Of a DNA stretch of 64,000 bases, positions 24,723 through 38,027 are shown in pieces (within the stretch, counting starts at the first letter, position 1; every line of letters begins with the position of its first letter). A program made the position numbers and the translations under genes. Under the pieces are notes generated by a model. That model saw only the letters and a program-made list of their open reading frames with translations. It had not been told where the DNA came from and made no database searches. This stretch comes from Halichondria panicea (lineage: Eukaryota > Porifera > Demospongiae > Suberitida > Halichondriidae), in contig NC_087391.1 in assembly GCF_963675165.1 (NCBI RefSeq), forward strand, positions 1 to 64,000, given 5' to 3'.

Positions 24723-27700
24723 ATGGACTTATTCTCTTCCTTGAAGACTGCCTATGACTCTATTGGATCAGAGATTTCAAAGAGTTTTGATTCTACTGAC
24801 TTTGAGAAGCAGTCCACCCCAGCTCCCAACACACAGCCTAGAGCTGAGGAGGAGCCCACTACACAACCAGTGCCTAGAACTGAGCCACAGGAGATATCAG
24901 GACACAAGGTAGCGTTGATACAGCTCCATCATGACTGTACACACACACACACACACAGGCCCAGTCCTCTGAGGGGGAGACTGTTGGTCATAATGAGGGC
25001 AATGATTTCAATACCTCGTGGAGCCAATGGGAGGACACACCTACTAGGAAGACACCACAGCAAGAGAAGAGCAGCCCCCCTCTCGTGAAGACCCCTCCCA
25101 CCAATGAGGCTACTCCCAACAAACCAATGGCCACCTCCACACCAGCTAAGGGGACTCCAAGCAAGGGAAAATCCAGTGTAAGCGTTATACCACCCTCACT
25201 AAACACACTCACTACACACACTAACTACACACCCTCACTACACACACTAACTACACACCTTCACTACACACCCACACTACACACACTAACTACACACCCT
25301 CACTACACACACTAACTACACACCTTCACTACACACCCACACTACACACACTAACTACACACCTTCACTACACACCCTCACTACACACACTAACTACACA
25401 CACTCACTACACACACTAACTACACACCTTCACTACACACCCACACTACACACACTAACTACACACCCTCACTACACACACTAACTACACACCTTCACTA
25501 CACACCCACACTACACACACTAACTACACACCTTCACTACACACCCACACTACACACACTAACTACACACCCTCACTACACACACTAACTACACACCCTC
25601 ACTACACACACTAACTACACACCTTCACTACACACCCTCACTACACACACTAACTACACACACTCACTACACACACTAACTACACACCTTCACTACACAC
25701 CCACACTACACACACTAACTACACACCCACACTACACACACTAACTACACACCTTCACTACACACCCACACTACACACACTAACTACACACCCTCACTAC
25801 ACACACTAACTACACACCCTCACTACACACCCACACTACACACACTAACTACACACCCTCACAACACAACACACCCACACTATAGTTGGAGGCTCTATCC
25901 AGAGAAGATCTGATCAAGTACATCAAGAAACAATCTCAACTACTGCACAAGTCCAAGGTCAAGTGTGAAGGTGTGTATAGTGAGACTGTGTGTACAGTCA
26001 TGGTATCTCCCCACAGAGCTGTCACGCGAGTGTGAGACCACACCCACTGACAGCCTCCTGGAGGAGCTACAGATAGTGAGGAGTGAGAGGGACATGGCAG
26101 TGCAGCAGGGGAAGTCCCTAAAACAAGAGAAACAGGTGATTACATACATTGTACCGTATTACTAGAATGTTTTGCGAGCATCAAACATAATTATACGAAC
26201 TTTGCGAGGGTTAATCAATTCGAAGCAGAAAACCTAAACTGGTAAATAGACACGATCCTTGCTAGAACGCAATAGTTAGATTACTAAAGGTCAAATTTTC
26301 TGCTGATTTGGCTCATTCGCAAAGGTTTTTCACCAAAATATTCTAGTAATATGCATGTACCTACTAGATATCCCCTCCAGGAGCTTAATGATGAGGTACA
26401 AATGCTGACAGAGGCTAACTCTAAACTAAAGGCCTTCTGTGAGAAAGTCCAGAGTCAAGAGTCGGCCATTACTGAGCTAAAGAGAAGCCGTGATGAAATG
26501 AATGAACAATTCTCTCAAGATAAGAATGAACTCTCTTCACAACTTGTGCAATTGAGAGCGGAGCTGGAGGAAGCAAAGAAGGAGACGACGACACCATCTG
26601 AGGACATTAGCTCAGAGCAACATGCATTACAAGTGGAGAGAATGGAGGGTTTGCTCAGTGAGAAAACTGCCCGAATATCTACCCTGGAGAAAGAGCAATG
26701 TCAGCTGAATGATGAGTGTGATGGATTGAAGAATAGGAATGTGGCCCTAACACAGCAGTTGTCTGATTCCAATACCAGACTTGAGGAATTGGAGTCACGA
26801 TACCAAGACTTAGAGAATGACAATCAACAATCTAAATATCAATTAAGTGAAACAATGTCGAAATTAGAATCTGCTCAAACTGACAAAGAATCAAAACTGA
26901 TTGTTAATCTAGAGGAACAACTGGCAGAGGTCAGAGGTCAACTGGAGGAAGCAAAGAGTGATATGATGAGTGAACATGAGACGCACAGAGAGGAGACTAA
27001 GAAACTCAAGGCATTTATACTTAAACTGAAGAAGCAACTCAAAGAGAAAGTGGTGGGTGGTGGTGTGGTTGTGTGTGGGGGTGGTTGTAAACATGTGTGT
27101 GTGTGTGTGTGTGTTGCAGGATTCTAGTAGTAGCGAGGTCGCTCTGAGGGAGGAGGGGGAGGGGCTTCGGGTTGCCATGGAGACAGTGACGGCTGAGAAA
27201 GATCAGCTGGCAGTCCGACTAAGTGAAGCACAGACTAACAGTCAAGTGATGGAAGGACAAGTACAGGTATGTACATGTGCTACCTTGTCAGTCAGAGTAC
27301 ATGTACCCCCCCCCCTCAGGAGTTGATCTCCTCACTGACTAGCAGGGACACAAGGATAGAGGAGCTAGTGAGCATAAGAGATGAGCTCTGTGTGAGAGTG
27401 ACCACCATGGAGGAGGGGAGGGAAGTGGCAGCATCTGAGCTAGCTAGTACTCAAGCAGACCTAGCCACCGCCCACTCACACTCAAACACTCAGCAGCACA
27501 CTATTGAGAAGGTGAGGTACTGCCTGACACTGTGTTAGGCCAGTTGCTTCTTTATCGATTACAGTGGATTGTAGTGCAACAAAACCACAATTTAGATTGT
27601 TAGATATGAATAATAATCATTAATCAGGGCCAAAACTGAAAGGGGAAATTATATTTAGCATAGTTATTTCGGTCACTTCTGATTCTACAAATTCTAGTAC

Positions 27701-30700
27701 ATATCTGAGAAGAAAAAAAGACAGAACCTAATCTACCAAAAAGGGAAAGTTGGGTCAACTTGATTAGAGTATGCCAAAAGTTAGGGAAATTACTTATTGA
27801 TTTGTAAAGAAATGAAGAAAAGTCCCCAAGAAGGAATCGAACCCACGCCTTATCTATCATATGATCTACGAAGCCACCACCCTAACCACTAAGCCACACT
27901 CCCAGAGATAGATACAGGTTTAGGGTTTTAGGCTATCTACATGTAATAAAATATTATTGTGGTTTTGCTGTTAAGCAATTCTCTGCAAGTGCACTGCAAT
28001 CCACTGTAATTAAGTAGTACTGTAGAATCGTGTGCAGTGTAGCCACACCCCCACACACCCCACACCCCCACACAGCTCCAGTCCTCCGTAGCCTCAGTGC
28101 GTGATGAGCTAGAGAGGGAACAGCTCAGTCATTCTGAGACAAGGGACAAGTTGTCCACTGCTCAGAAAGGAGCTCAATCATCCACTCTCATGAACCTTGA
28201 ACTCCAAGACTATCAGAGGTCAATAAGGTCACTGGAGGAGGAAGTGGCAAGCAAAAGGGCGGAGCTTGAGTCTACTCAGAAGGAAATCCACACCCACCTG
28301 GACAAAATAGAACAGCTCAAGAAAGAACTAGGTGTGAGATTATTAGCATATACTAGCTATATCTCCACACACCACACACCCACACAGAGTGTACGGGTGC
28401 CCAACGTGGTGCTGAAGTGGAGACAGTGAGTAAACTGAAGGCTTTGCTAGTAAGGAACAAGAAGGAGCTGGTGGAGGGACGGAGGAAAGAGGTGGAGCTT
28501 GGAGAACAAGTCGACCAACTCACTGCACAACTGGAGAGTGGGCGGGGCCAATCAGAAGAGTACAAGGTACAGTAAGAACTGTACTCCCCAAGTGCAGCAC
28601 TGTACAGTGGATTGTGAAACTAAGTTTCACAGAAACCAGGCGACGACTCAACTTGACCCTTTTAGGGGATTTGTTTGCTTTTCTCAGAGCTGTGCTAATT
28701 TTGTGGAATCAGAAGTGGCCGAATAATTACACTAAATATAATGATAATCTAGTAATTAATAGCTACTGTATATACGTGTTTGTGCATTGTACAGATATTC
28801 CCTGTGCTATAGGTTGAGCTGAGTGAGTTGAGTGCCAGGCTCCACTCTGAGCAGCTAGCATCACAGTCATCAATGGAGGCACTCCAACAAACAGTGCGAG
28901 GATTGGAGCTAAAGACAGCAGGTCTTCAGAGTCAACTCTCCTCATCACAGGCCTCCCTCATGCTGGTGCAGGGCGAGTATGACAGCTACAAGGTAACGGG
29001 GAGGGCTGTTCAATCAGAAGGGTATGCGGACTATGTGGCCTTGCATTCCATGCTGTGTACAATAGTTGCTACAATGTGTACATGCAGTGTGTGTGTGTTG
29101 GTGACAATATGCCTATGTGCCTTTGTGTGTACAGGTACGTGTGCATAGTGTACTGAAGCAAAGGTCCACAGCAGCTGAGCAGGTGGACATCAACCCAGAG
29201 ATTAAGTAAGTCTATGATATAGGTCATGTGATAACGAACCCTAACCCCTCCACACAGGAAGAGCTACGAGGACGAGATAACCAACCTAAAGGCATCACTA
29301 CAGAACACAAAGTAAGAGCAATGCATTATCCATGTACAGAGCACTACCCACTCACACACCCACACTCCACACACACACACACACGCCCACACACACGCGT
29401 CAGGTCTCAACTCTCAGTGGTACTATCTGATCATGATGAGCTCCTCTCTGAGCATGACACCTTGACTGGTCGCCATGACTCCCTACTCCAGGAGGCACAG
29501 ACTACAAGGGAGCGACTAACTCTTCGTGTTAGAGAAGTAGAGTCTGCATACAATCGTGAGAGTGTGGAGCAAAGAGGACTGGTAGAACAACTACGCCACG
29601 AGATAGAGGAACTGACAACAGCATTCACCAATCAGATCACAGGATTGCAACAGGAACATAAGAAGGTGGGTGTGGTTTACTAATGGTGGGCGTGTGTGTG
29701 TATTTGTGTGGTGTGTGTGGTGTGTGGAGGTTATACTAATGGTGTGTGTGTGCAGGTTGTGCTTGGTTTGCGTGAGGAGCTCCACTCGACACATTCTCAG
29801 TTGAGTAGATTACAAGAAGAAGGGGATAATAAAGTGTTCATTAGAGCTAGTAGTCAAGAAGCAAGGGGTGTGGTCAAGAAGGGGCTTAGTCTCGAGGTAA
29901 AGCCCGGGGCACTACCCAGTGAATCAAGGACCTCGGGAGTGGTGAGTGGACAATGTGTCCTGTGTGTGTTTATATTGCTTCTTTATTATCCCAGGGAATG
30001 GATCGCTCTGAACTAGAATCAAGCTATCCATCAACACCTGTAAGTCCCGTTACCCCCCCCCACACACACATGACCCCCCGCACACACGACCCCCTCCACA
30101 CACATGACCCCCCATACACAGCTATCTCGTGAGGACTCTAGTGCTAGTCTGGAGCGACTCCTCTCAGACACAGGAGGTGGTTCACTAACAGAGCGACTGT
30201 CAGACACTGAGCTAGCATTACATAAGAGGCTGCAATCATCAGGGGTCAAGATAGACCATGTCACAGAGCTACTCAGAGAAAGTGAAGCCAGTTCAGTGCG
30301 ACTGAGTGAACAAGCCAAGCTACTCAAGGAGGAGATTAGGAGGTGTGTGTGACATGTGATGGTGTGTGACATGTGATGTTATTATACCGCACAGACTGGA
30401 GAGGAATCAAGAGAGAGAGGGAGTGGCTAATATGGAGTACCTCAAGAATGTGGTGTTGGAGGTATGACTATCATGTAACGCCCACACACACACTAATCAC
30501 GCCCACACACACACCCACACATACAGTTCCTGCACACTCAAGATATGAAGGAGAGGGAAGGATTGGTGCCTGTCATCACTAAGCTGCTGCAACTCAGCCC
30601 CCAAGAGGTCAAGTTTGTCCAGGATAGCATCCAAGGTGACTACACTGACCACAAGTGCCCACTATGAGTATCACATGATGCAGGTGATGTGGGTGATGGC

Positions 30701-30787
30701 CTCCCAGGGTCGGCAGTGGGACCCCCTGCATTGGGGGCAGCTGGCAGCAAACTCAGCAGCTACATTCACAGATGGACGGGATACTAG
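24723..30787 (+). CDS. GCC2: GRIP-domain golgin, GCC2-like
   Basis: Nineteen exons give 1,117 aa: 24723-24908, 24959-25177, 25886-25970, 26017-26135, 26381-27052, 27120-27266, 27320-27511, 28076-28331, 28388-28566, 28813-28992, 29135-29205, 29258-29311, 29404-29665, 29756-29941, 29995-30039, 30122-30342, 30395-30461, 30527-30635, 30684-30787. GCC2 (GCC185) is a long coiled-coil tether at the trans-Golgi that captures endosome-derived vesicles. After a Ser/Thr/Pro-rich N-terminal 130 residues comes LEALSREDLIKYIKKQSQLL, matching the GCC185 N-terminal block (LETLPKEDLIKFAKKQ). A long heptad-rich coiled coil follows. The GRIP domain is near the C-terminus (NMEYLKNVVLEFL, then LVPVITKLLQLSPQEVKFV), including the Tyr needed for Arl1 binding. 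Shorter than human (1,684 aa), with loss in the coiled coil. Confidence 0.92.
25190..25880. repeat. Minisatellite ACACACTAACTACACACC in GCC2 intron 2
   Basis: About 690 bp of CTACACACACTAACTACACA plus CCTTCACTACACACCCACA variants, irregularly interleaved, fill GCC2 intron 2. Unlike several arrays in this window it does not contain an exon junction. Confidence 0.95.
26159..26349. mobile_element. TA-flanked MITE in GCC2 intron 4
   Basis: A 191-bp element with terminal inverted repeats TTACTAGAATGTTTTG at the left and the complement of CAAAATATTCTAGTAA at the right (one mismatch in 16). It is flanked on both sides by TA (26157-26158 and 26350-26351), the target duplication of Tc1/mariner-type transposons. 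There is no coding capacity. A remnant of the same left end, TATTACTAGATGTTTTGTGA, is at 44552-44571. Confidence 0.85.
27796..27900 (-). mobile_element. tRNA-derived SINE, copy 2
   Basis: Same family as the element at 11774-11876. On the minus strand A box TGGCTTAGTGG is at 27886-27896 and B box GGTTCGATTCC at 27833-27843. It sits in GCC2 intron 7, opposite to the gene. Confidence 0.8.
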
Positions 30788-31048
30788 AATGAACAATGTC
30801 ATATTATAGCTAGCACTCTGAACTCTCCTCATATATCACCATCCTGCATGCATGTACACTTAGCTAGCTAGCAATCATGTTTCGTGCTCTTAGACTGCAC
30901 TTGTGTTTATTCATTCAACTGTGGTCCATACCATTAATTTTTATTGTGAAATTGACTCTAATTTTCAACTTTACACAGGGCAAGCAACTAAACACAGACA
31001 ACATGAAAATAATGAATTCTAACAAAAGCATATATCTAATAATTATAG

Positions 31049-34044
31049 CTAGCTGACATATTTGTCTGAGTGTTTGGTTAGTATGAGTTGCACCACAGCA
31101 GGGTCAGCCAGAGTGGAGGTGTCACCAAGCTCCTCCGGTTGATCAGCTGAGATCTTCTTGAGGATACGCCGCATTATCTTCCCCGAGCGTGTCTTAGGAA
31201 GCCCTGGTACAATCTGTGAGGGGGAGTGTGTGTGTGTGTGTGTGGGTGTGTGTGTGGGGGTGTATGTGGGTGGGTGTGTGTGGGGTGGAGAGTTTGGATA
31301 ACTGAGTGGGAATAATTATCATTCGTACAACAACACAGAGTCACAGTCTGACTGTAGTACAGCATTGTGTGTATTGCACACTGTCACTCACGAGATATCT
31401 CTGGGGGACAGCAAAGCTGCCAATCTTCTTCCGAATGCTTGCCTGAATGTCAGCCACTAGCTCTTCTTCATCCACCGCCACACCTTCCATGGGAACCATG
31501 AAGGCATAGATAGCTGCGGGGAGGGAAGGCCATAACTTTAGTTCCGTTGGTCCTATAACGTTAATTTTATGATTTTCTGAAAGCTTAGAAAGAGACTTTT
31601 CAAATGATGTGTTTCAATCCAAAAGTTTGTTCGGGCCATGATTTTTCATTTTTCGGCCTCGGACCACGGGCTATCCATGGGCTATAATCCATGGTATGGC
31701 CAAATTGGCAATCTCTCAAATATGAACTTAATGACACCATTTAAAATGTATTTTTCCAAGCTTTCAGAAAATCCTAAAATTTTTTACTTTGGATCCACAG
31801 AATTCAAGTTATGGCAGCTGAAAGAGATTGATTAATTAAACGGAGGGGGGGGGGGGTGTAGTTGAACATCTTTCAACAGCCATAACTTCAGTACAGTTGA
31901 TCCAATGTCAAAAATTTCATGATTTTCTGAAAGCTTAGAAAAATACCTTTCAAATGATGTGTTTCAATCCAAAATTTCGTCCGGGCCTTCATTTTTCGGC
32001 CTCGGACCATGGGCTATTATAATCCATGGTACGGCCAAATCGGTAAATATTTTATCTCTCAAATATGAACTTTGATGACACCATTTGAAAGGTCTCTTTC
32101 TCAGAAAATCATAAAATAGTTGATATTGGATCCACAGAATTCAAGTTATGGCAGCTGAAAGATATTGATTAAACAGAGGGGGTGGGGTGTAGTTGAACAT
32201 CACTTGATAGGTCTTTTTGATCAGTTACAGAGATTTTAAGTGAAGTGGCGACCTAATGTCATTCTATGGTTACCATAGTTACCTTCTCCGAATGTGTCAT
32301 GAGGATAGCCCACTACAGCTGTCTCTGCAATACTCTCGTTCTGGTCCTGTAATTACGTAAATATAGTATCAAGTTATGTTTCCACATCGTTAGGCAATCG
32401 TCACTGTGATTATAACCAGTGCAGCACTCTTTCTTGTAAGCAATTAGCCACAACTATAAGGACATGACTCACAACACAGCTCTCCAGCTCAGCAGTGCCT
32501 ATCCTGTGACCCTTGACATTGATGACATCATCCACTCTCCCAGTGATCTGATAGTGTCCCTCAGCATCACGTCTGGCACCATCTCCACTGAAGTAGAGAC
32601 CGGGGTAGGGACGATAGTAAGTGTTGATGAACTTGTCATGATCACCATGTATTGTGCGAGCCATTCCAGGCCATGGTCTCTGTATGCAGAGATGACCCGA
32701 CACATTGGGACCCTCCAGTACACGCCCCTGTCGGAGATATACACAAAAGGCCTCGATCAAATGTTGGTAAAATCAGCATGTCTCAGATGTTACACATTCC
32801 CAATAGCTAATGAACTGTATAGACAGACAGTCAATAGGACATAGCTCTGTTAGTGAGACTCACTGTTTCAGGGCTGACAAGAGCTGGCTCAATACCAAAG
32901 AATGGCGTCATAGGTAACCCTGGTTTAGGGGTGGAGTCATCGGGAGATGGTCTAGGAGATATCATGATCCCACCAGTTTCTGAGGGAGGGTGAGGATGGG
33001 AGGGCGGCTATTACTAGAGGTGAGCTCCTACCTGTCTGCCACCATGTATCCACCACAGTGCAGCGATCCTCACCCACCACGTTGTTATACCATAGCCACG
33101 CCTCGTCATTCAGGGGCTCCCCCACTGTGGGGGGTAATCATTATGGAGGTGGGGGTAGTAATTACAGGGGCTCCCCCACTGTGGGGGGTATAACACACTC
33201 ACCACAGCCCAGTGTGCGGAGGCTGGAGCGATCGTATTTTGATACCCAAGAATCTCCAAACTTGAGAAGCATACGAATAGCTGTGGGGGCGGTGTAGAAA
33301 TGAGTGACCTTTAACCTCTCCACCATCTCCCAGTATCGACCTGTGAGTCAGTTACACTGCATGGGGTCAATAGCTGCATACACTGGTTACCTGGGTTGGG
33401 GTAAGTAGGAACACTCTCAAAGAGTACAGTGGTCCCTCCATTACACAGTGGACCATACACCACATAGGAGTGACCAGTGATCCAGCCAATGTCTGCCACA
33501 CATGCAAACACATCTCCTCTCTCAGGATGGTAGTCAAACGCATACTGTACATTAGTGGTAGGGGGGAGGATTAGAGCTTTCAGAAAATCCTTCACCAGAA
33601 CTCTAGTTACACAGCCAACTCTAGTAATGCTGAGGCGTTGTACATGCTGTCACCTGTTGAGTGAGTGCTGCATAGAGCAGATACCCAGCCTGAGTGTGTA
33701 CCAGTCCCTTAGGACGACCAGTACTACCAGAGGTGTAGAGCATGAACAGACTGTCCTCACTGTCCAGAGCCTCAGGAGGACACACTCTTGACTCACTGGA
33801 CATAGCCTGAGTGGAGATATTAACAGAGTTCAAAGTGCAGGTCTACACTACCAGGAGGATTAGTGTACCTGTTCCAATGGGACGTCTCTAACAGGGTCCA
33901 TGTTGACCTTTGATCCCGTCCGTGTAGCCACAAACACTCGTCTCACAGACTCCACCCCCTCCACAGCATCATCCACCACACTCTTGAGGGGAATCCCCCG
34001 CCCACCTCTCACACCCTCATCAGCCGTCATCACCACACTCACAC

Positions 34045-34092
<48 letters not shown>

Positions 34093-35413
34093 CGTGTGTG
34101 TGTGTGTGTGGGCGTGTGTGTACGGCAGTAATTTTTGTAATTAAATGTATAAACTAAGAGTAAAGGCAATCACATATCGTATAGCTAGAAATTTCTGCGG
34201 CCCAAATTTTCGGAAAATTCTGCAAATGAAGTAAACGCAGAAATACTATCCTCAAATGCTTATTAACCACGCCTACTTTAACACTTAAAGTTCAATTCGC
34301 AGAAATATTATCCGCAGAAGATCTTTTCACAGCTATTCGCAGAATTTTTGGGCCGCAGAAATTTCTAGCTATACGATATTCTGCCAAACCAGAAACAACA
34401 CTCACCATCAATAATCCTCGCTCTCAGGGACTCTGCACTGAACCCAGCAAACACCACACTGTGGGGGGTACAATATTCACACACACGGTGTGGGGGGTAT
34501 GAGGAGTGGCTTACTTGTGCACTGCTCCTATCCTAGCACAGGCTAGCATGGCTGCCACGGCAACAGGGGACACGGGCATATAGATAGCTACTCTATCTCC
34601 CTTCCTCACTCCGTCCCTCTTGAGGAGGTTGCCAAGGCGACACGTCTCATCAAGCAACTCCCTGGGAGGGGATTGAGTGAAGACCAAAAAATGAAATCAA
34701 TGGCTGCTATCAGCCTCTCACTGGTATGTGATGATCTGGTGATCTTCTGGTTCATCTCTCTCCCATATCAGAGCCACCTTGGTGGGGTCAGTCTCAACAT
34801 GACGATCCAACAGGTTCACTGCAAGTGTGTGTGTGTGTGTGTGTGTGTACGCACAAGCATGACCACAATACACATAGCTAGTTGGCAACAGTTGCTGTAC
34901 AAGCCAGAGCCAGAGCCAGAACCAGAGCCAGAGCCAGAGAGGGGGAGGGGCTGGTAGACCTTGCAATGCTCAGCTGGCAAGTATTCAATAATGCATCTAT
35001 TTAACCCAGAACCCATACACACGCAATTACACTGCACAATAATTATTCCTTCACAAGTGAACACACACACAATATTGGGTTGGGATAATACCATGACATG
35101 ACGCTACGCTCGCCTCACCTGACACGTTGATCTTTCCCCCTAGAAACCACTTTAACCGATCCCCACTCATGTCACAGTCCATCGTTTGAGTGAAGTCCTC
35201 CATCCAGTGCAGCTTGCTCCTGGCTAGGTCCCCCCAGAACCTCGCGGGGTTCACTAGACTCTCCTTATACAAGGCTGCATGTTGCGGGGTCACTGAGGCC
35301 AGCTGCAGGGGGTAGCTCACTCCACTGGACCAACGCAGCCTAGAGGGTCCAACACTTGATCTCAGGAACTGTCTTGTTGGAGCTCTAACTCGTAGCAGCC
35401 TCTGCAAGGACAT
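31049..35413 (-). CDS. ACSS1: Acetyl-CoA synthetase, mitochondrial type
   Basis: Fourteen exons give 676 aa: 35119-35413, 34722-34818, 34515-34661, 34406-34458, 33869-34047, 33654-33806, 33391-33544, 33203-33340, 33032-33124, 32864-32979, 32473-32727, 32283-32346, 31392-31513, 31049-31213. The enzyme makes acetyl-CoA from acetate, ATP and CoA through acetyl-adenylate. The first 30 residues are Arg/Ser-rich without acidic residues ([20 protein letters not shown]), a mitochondrial targeting signal, which favours ACSS1 over cytosolic ACSS2. Landmarks: [15 protein letters not shown], the AMP-binding motif [83 protein letters not shown], and the catalytic Lys motif [10 protein letters not shown] near the C-terminus. 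Introns carry a MITE and the dispersed repeat, and one exon junction is duplicated. Confidence 0.96.
31527..32215. repeat. Palindromic dispersed repeat copies in ACSS1 intron
   Basis: Two degenerate tandem copies of the family seen in the SNX intron: CCATAACTTTAGTTCCGTTG at 31530, CCTCGGACCA(C/T)GGGCTAT, AAGTTATGGCAGCTGAAAG near 31808 and again near 32143, and the G-rich block GGAGGGGG. Confidence 0.9.
33111..33190. repeat. 54-bp duplication of a 3' splice junction
   Basis: CAGGGGCTCCCCCACTGTGG occurs at 33111 and at 33165. In ACSS1 sense it reads CCCACAG|TGGGGGAGCCCCTG, the acceptor and first 14 nt of the exon starting at 33124; the copy at 33165 is an intact upstream decoy acceptor. Confidence 0.9.
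34174..34379. mobile_element. MITE with long inverted termini in ACSS1 intron
   Basis: A 206-bp element whose ends are perfect inverted repeats for at least 30 bp: ATATCGTATAGCTAGAAATT and TCTGCGGCCCAAA at the left, exact complement at the right. Internal sequence repeats CGCAGAA-type motifs. The outermost bases can be read as TA target duplications around TCGTATAGC...GCTATACGA. No coding capacity. Confidence 0.85.
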
Positions 35414-35621
35414 AGTTAATAGTCTTGTCTCATGAAGCAGCTAGGTACAAAGGTCATATCTATAATATTGAATTGATGCCCCTCTTTTACAAGCCGCGGG
35501 AAAATACAAATTTTTGTTTTTGTTCCTTTTGTCACATAATTATCATCACATGAATATCATTATTATAAAAGTAAACAAATAAGATAAAATCCCATCATGC
35601 ACGTGAAGTTCATGCAGGAGC

Positions 35622-37610
35622 TTATTGCCCCAGGTCATAATGAAGTTGAGCATCAGGGGGCAGATGTATCGGGCTACTGCTGCGATACAACCCATGCTCT
35701 CCAGTGTTGTCAAAAGCTCTTCCACCATCACTCTCTGTCAGTGGCTTCTGTGAGGTTACCACTTCAGCATACTCGTAGGTGTGTGTGGGGGGTAGCTCTG
35801 GGGTGTCGTACACTGGCTGCAACACTGTGGGGGGTAATGCATTGGGGGGCTCAGCATAGTCATGGCTTGATGATGATGATGCTATCTTAGTGTTCTCATA
35901 GCTGTGTCTCCTCTGAGGGAGAGGGTCAATGGTAGCATACTCCACTCTCTGGGGGTCAATAGTAGCATGCTCAACTTGCTGGGTAGCGCTCTTCATCTTA
36001 TGCTCATTTGAGTTGACCCTCATCACGACTGCGTGGGTGGAGTTAGTTGAGCTGACCATCACTGGTTCAGTCGATCCATTCGCCCTCGTATCCCATGGCG
36101 ATGAGTAATCATTGTCCCCCTTCCTGGTGTCATACAGAGGGTTGTCGAAGTCGTGCTCTTGAGTAGACCCAACAGTGTTGGTCTTGAGAGGCTGTTCATT
36201 GATGGCATCCATACTCTCATACCTAGGGTTCACTGTGTGTGTGTGTGTGTGTGTGTGGGTGTGTGTGGGTGTGTGTGTGTGTGTGTGTGTGTGGGTGGAG
36301 CGACAATTAATAATTATCATAACACATTCCTTCCAACCACGGCTAGGGAAGCCATATGGTAGCAGACACACACTACCACAAGCGAGGGAAGTGGTCTAAC
36401 CAAACATGGACACACGTATTTACCAGCTAATGATCTTGTGACAGACTTCTGTTGTCGATGCACAACACAGACCACCACTCCAATGATGAAACCCACAATC
36501 AGAGCAGCTATCAACACTCCCATCACTCCACCAGCTATAGCCCCTCCGGCTGGAGCAGGTGAACTGGTCTCTACAGGGAGATAAAAACAATCACCACCCA
36601 AAGTCGAAGTAATCAAAAGAACAAGAAGCTAGGTCTTACCTCTTACGCATGGGTTACCACTAAAATCAGATAGACAAGTGGTGCAATTTGTTTCGGAATC
36701 TCTCCCATTCAGACATTCTGAACAGTTTTTGTGTGGGTCCCACCCAGGCACACACACTATAGTTCCGTTAGTGTGACACTCTGCTATTTGAAGACTGGTA
36801 TCATTCATGGTGGTACAATTAGGTCCACAGAAACCAGGAGAGCACTCGACTCTGAAACTCACGGTCATGTGAGATACGTCATGGTATCCAGTGAACGTCA
36901 CCTCCTCTGTGAAGTCTGCTCCAAGTTGGAGGTTGTCCAGGTTAATCAACAGACTGTCTATTATGTTAGGGAGTCCACTGTCCACGGCTTCTATGAAGAA
37001 CTGTGTTTGTCCCTGAAGAAATAACAATAGCAATCATTATTATCCCTCAATGACTAAGTAACTCACTGTCCACACTGTGCTTGACACCACTGGCAGAGGG
37101 TTGGCTGCTACACCCAGGAACCCTAGTGGGCCTTGGGGGAATGTTGTGCTCACTTGGGGGAATGGGCAAACAGAGCTGGGTGAGATTGGACAGTTGGTGA
37201 AGAAGTATGGAGGGTTAATGGCATTCTCTACAGTGACAGGTCTTGTCTCTAGTAATGCAGCGAATGGTCTGATGGTCCAACGGAACCTCGTGTCACATCT
37301 CCCCTCTCCTGTGTTGTCACAGTTGGTGTTTCTGAGTGGTAGATCATCACAGCACACTGCTGCTAGCTGGTCAGCACTTGCTACATCACTCAGTGGAGCA
37401 GCACATTCAGCACACAGTCCGGTTGGGTTGGTGTAGTTAATGAAATTCACTGTCAATACAAAATCTCCTCTCACTCCATCCTAAGAGAGAGCACACCAGT
37501 ACACACACACACAGTCAGTCAGTTAGTCAGTGGTGGTGGTAGCTACTCACCTTACAGCTGAGTAGAGAGAGGCAGAGGAGGGACTTGAGCAACACTAGAT
37601 AGCCGTCCAT
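35622..37610 (-). CDS. MNNL/DSL receptor A (Notch-ligand-like)
   Basis: Five exons (37551-37610, 37067-37480, 36640-37012, 36424-36570, 35622-36232) give 534 aa. First of seven tandem genes with the same exon plan. Signal peptide (VLLKSLLCLSLLSC), then an MNNL-like domain (DFVLTVNFINYTNPTG, with AVCCDDLP and CDTRFRW) and a short DSL-like segment: SFRVECSPGFCGPNC, then CHTNGTIVCVPGWDPHKNC. No EGF repeats follow, only a small Cys-rich piece. A membrane helix (GGVMGVLIAALIVGFIIGVV) has its own exon. The 200-residue cytoplasmic tail contains NPRYESMD, DFDNPLYDT, and repeated EYATIDP/EHATIDP and YEYAE motifs. Asn-Pro-x-Tyr motifs bind PTB domains or endocytic adaptors when used. Family relation to Delta/Jagged is from the MNNL and DSL cysteine patterns; whether it binds Notch is unknown. 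Confidence 0.85.
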
Positions 37611-38027
37611 TGTTCTGAACTGTACGTAGCAATTCACAGTGAATGAAAGTAGACTGTCCTGCTATTATGATATCTACCTATAGTTATGAAACTTAAATGT
37701 AGATAAACACTATTTAGATTAATACCAACACTGAGTGATATTCTTTATTTAATAGTTGCTCTCCAAACAAACGTTATAGCTATCAGCTAGCTAGATACAC
37801 ACCTCCAAACAAGGGTTGCCAATCAAGCTCTAGTGTCAGTGCCAACTCTGTACAATCTCACATTAGGCATGCATTCCTCGACCTGGCTGGCTAGCTTCAG
37901 CCCCGGCTGCTATCTTTGCACAACATTCCTAGCAATAATTACATGTGGGCGGGGCCAGTACATTTAACCACAAAGCTAATAAGTAAACAAAAAACAGAAT
38001 GAAGTAATGAGTAATAATTATGCTATG

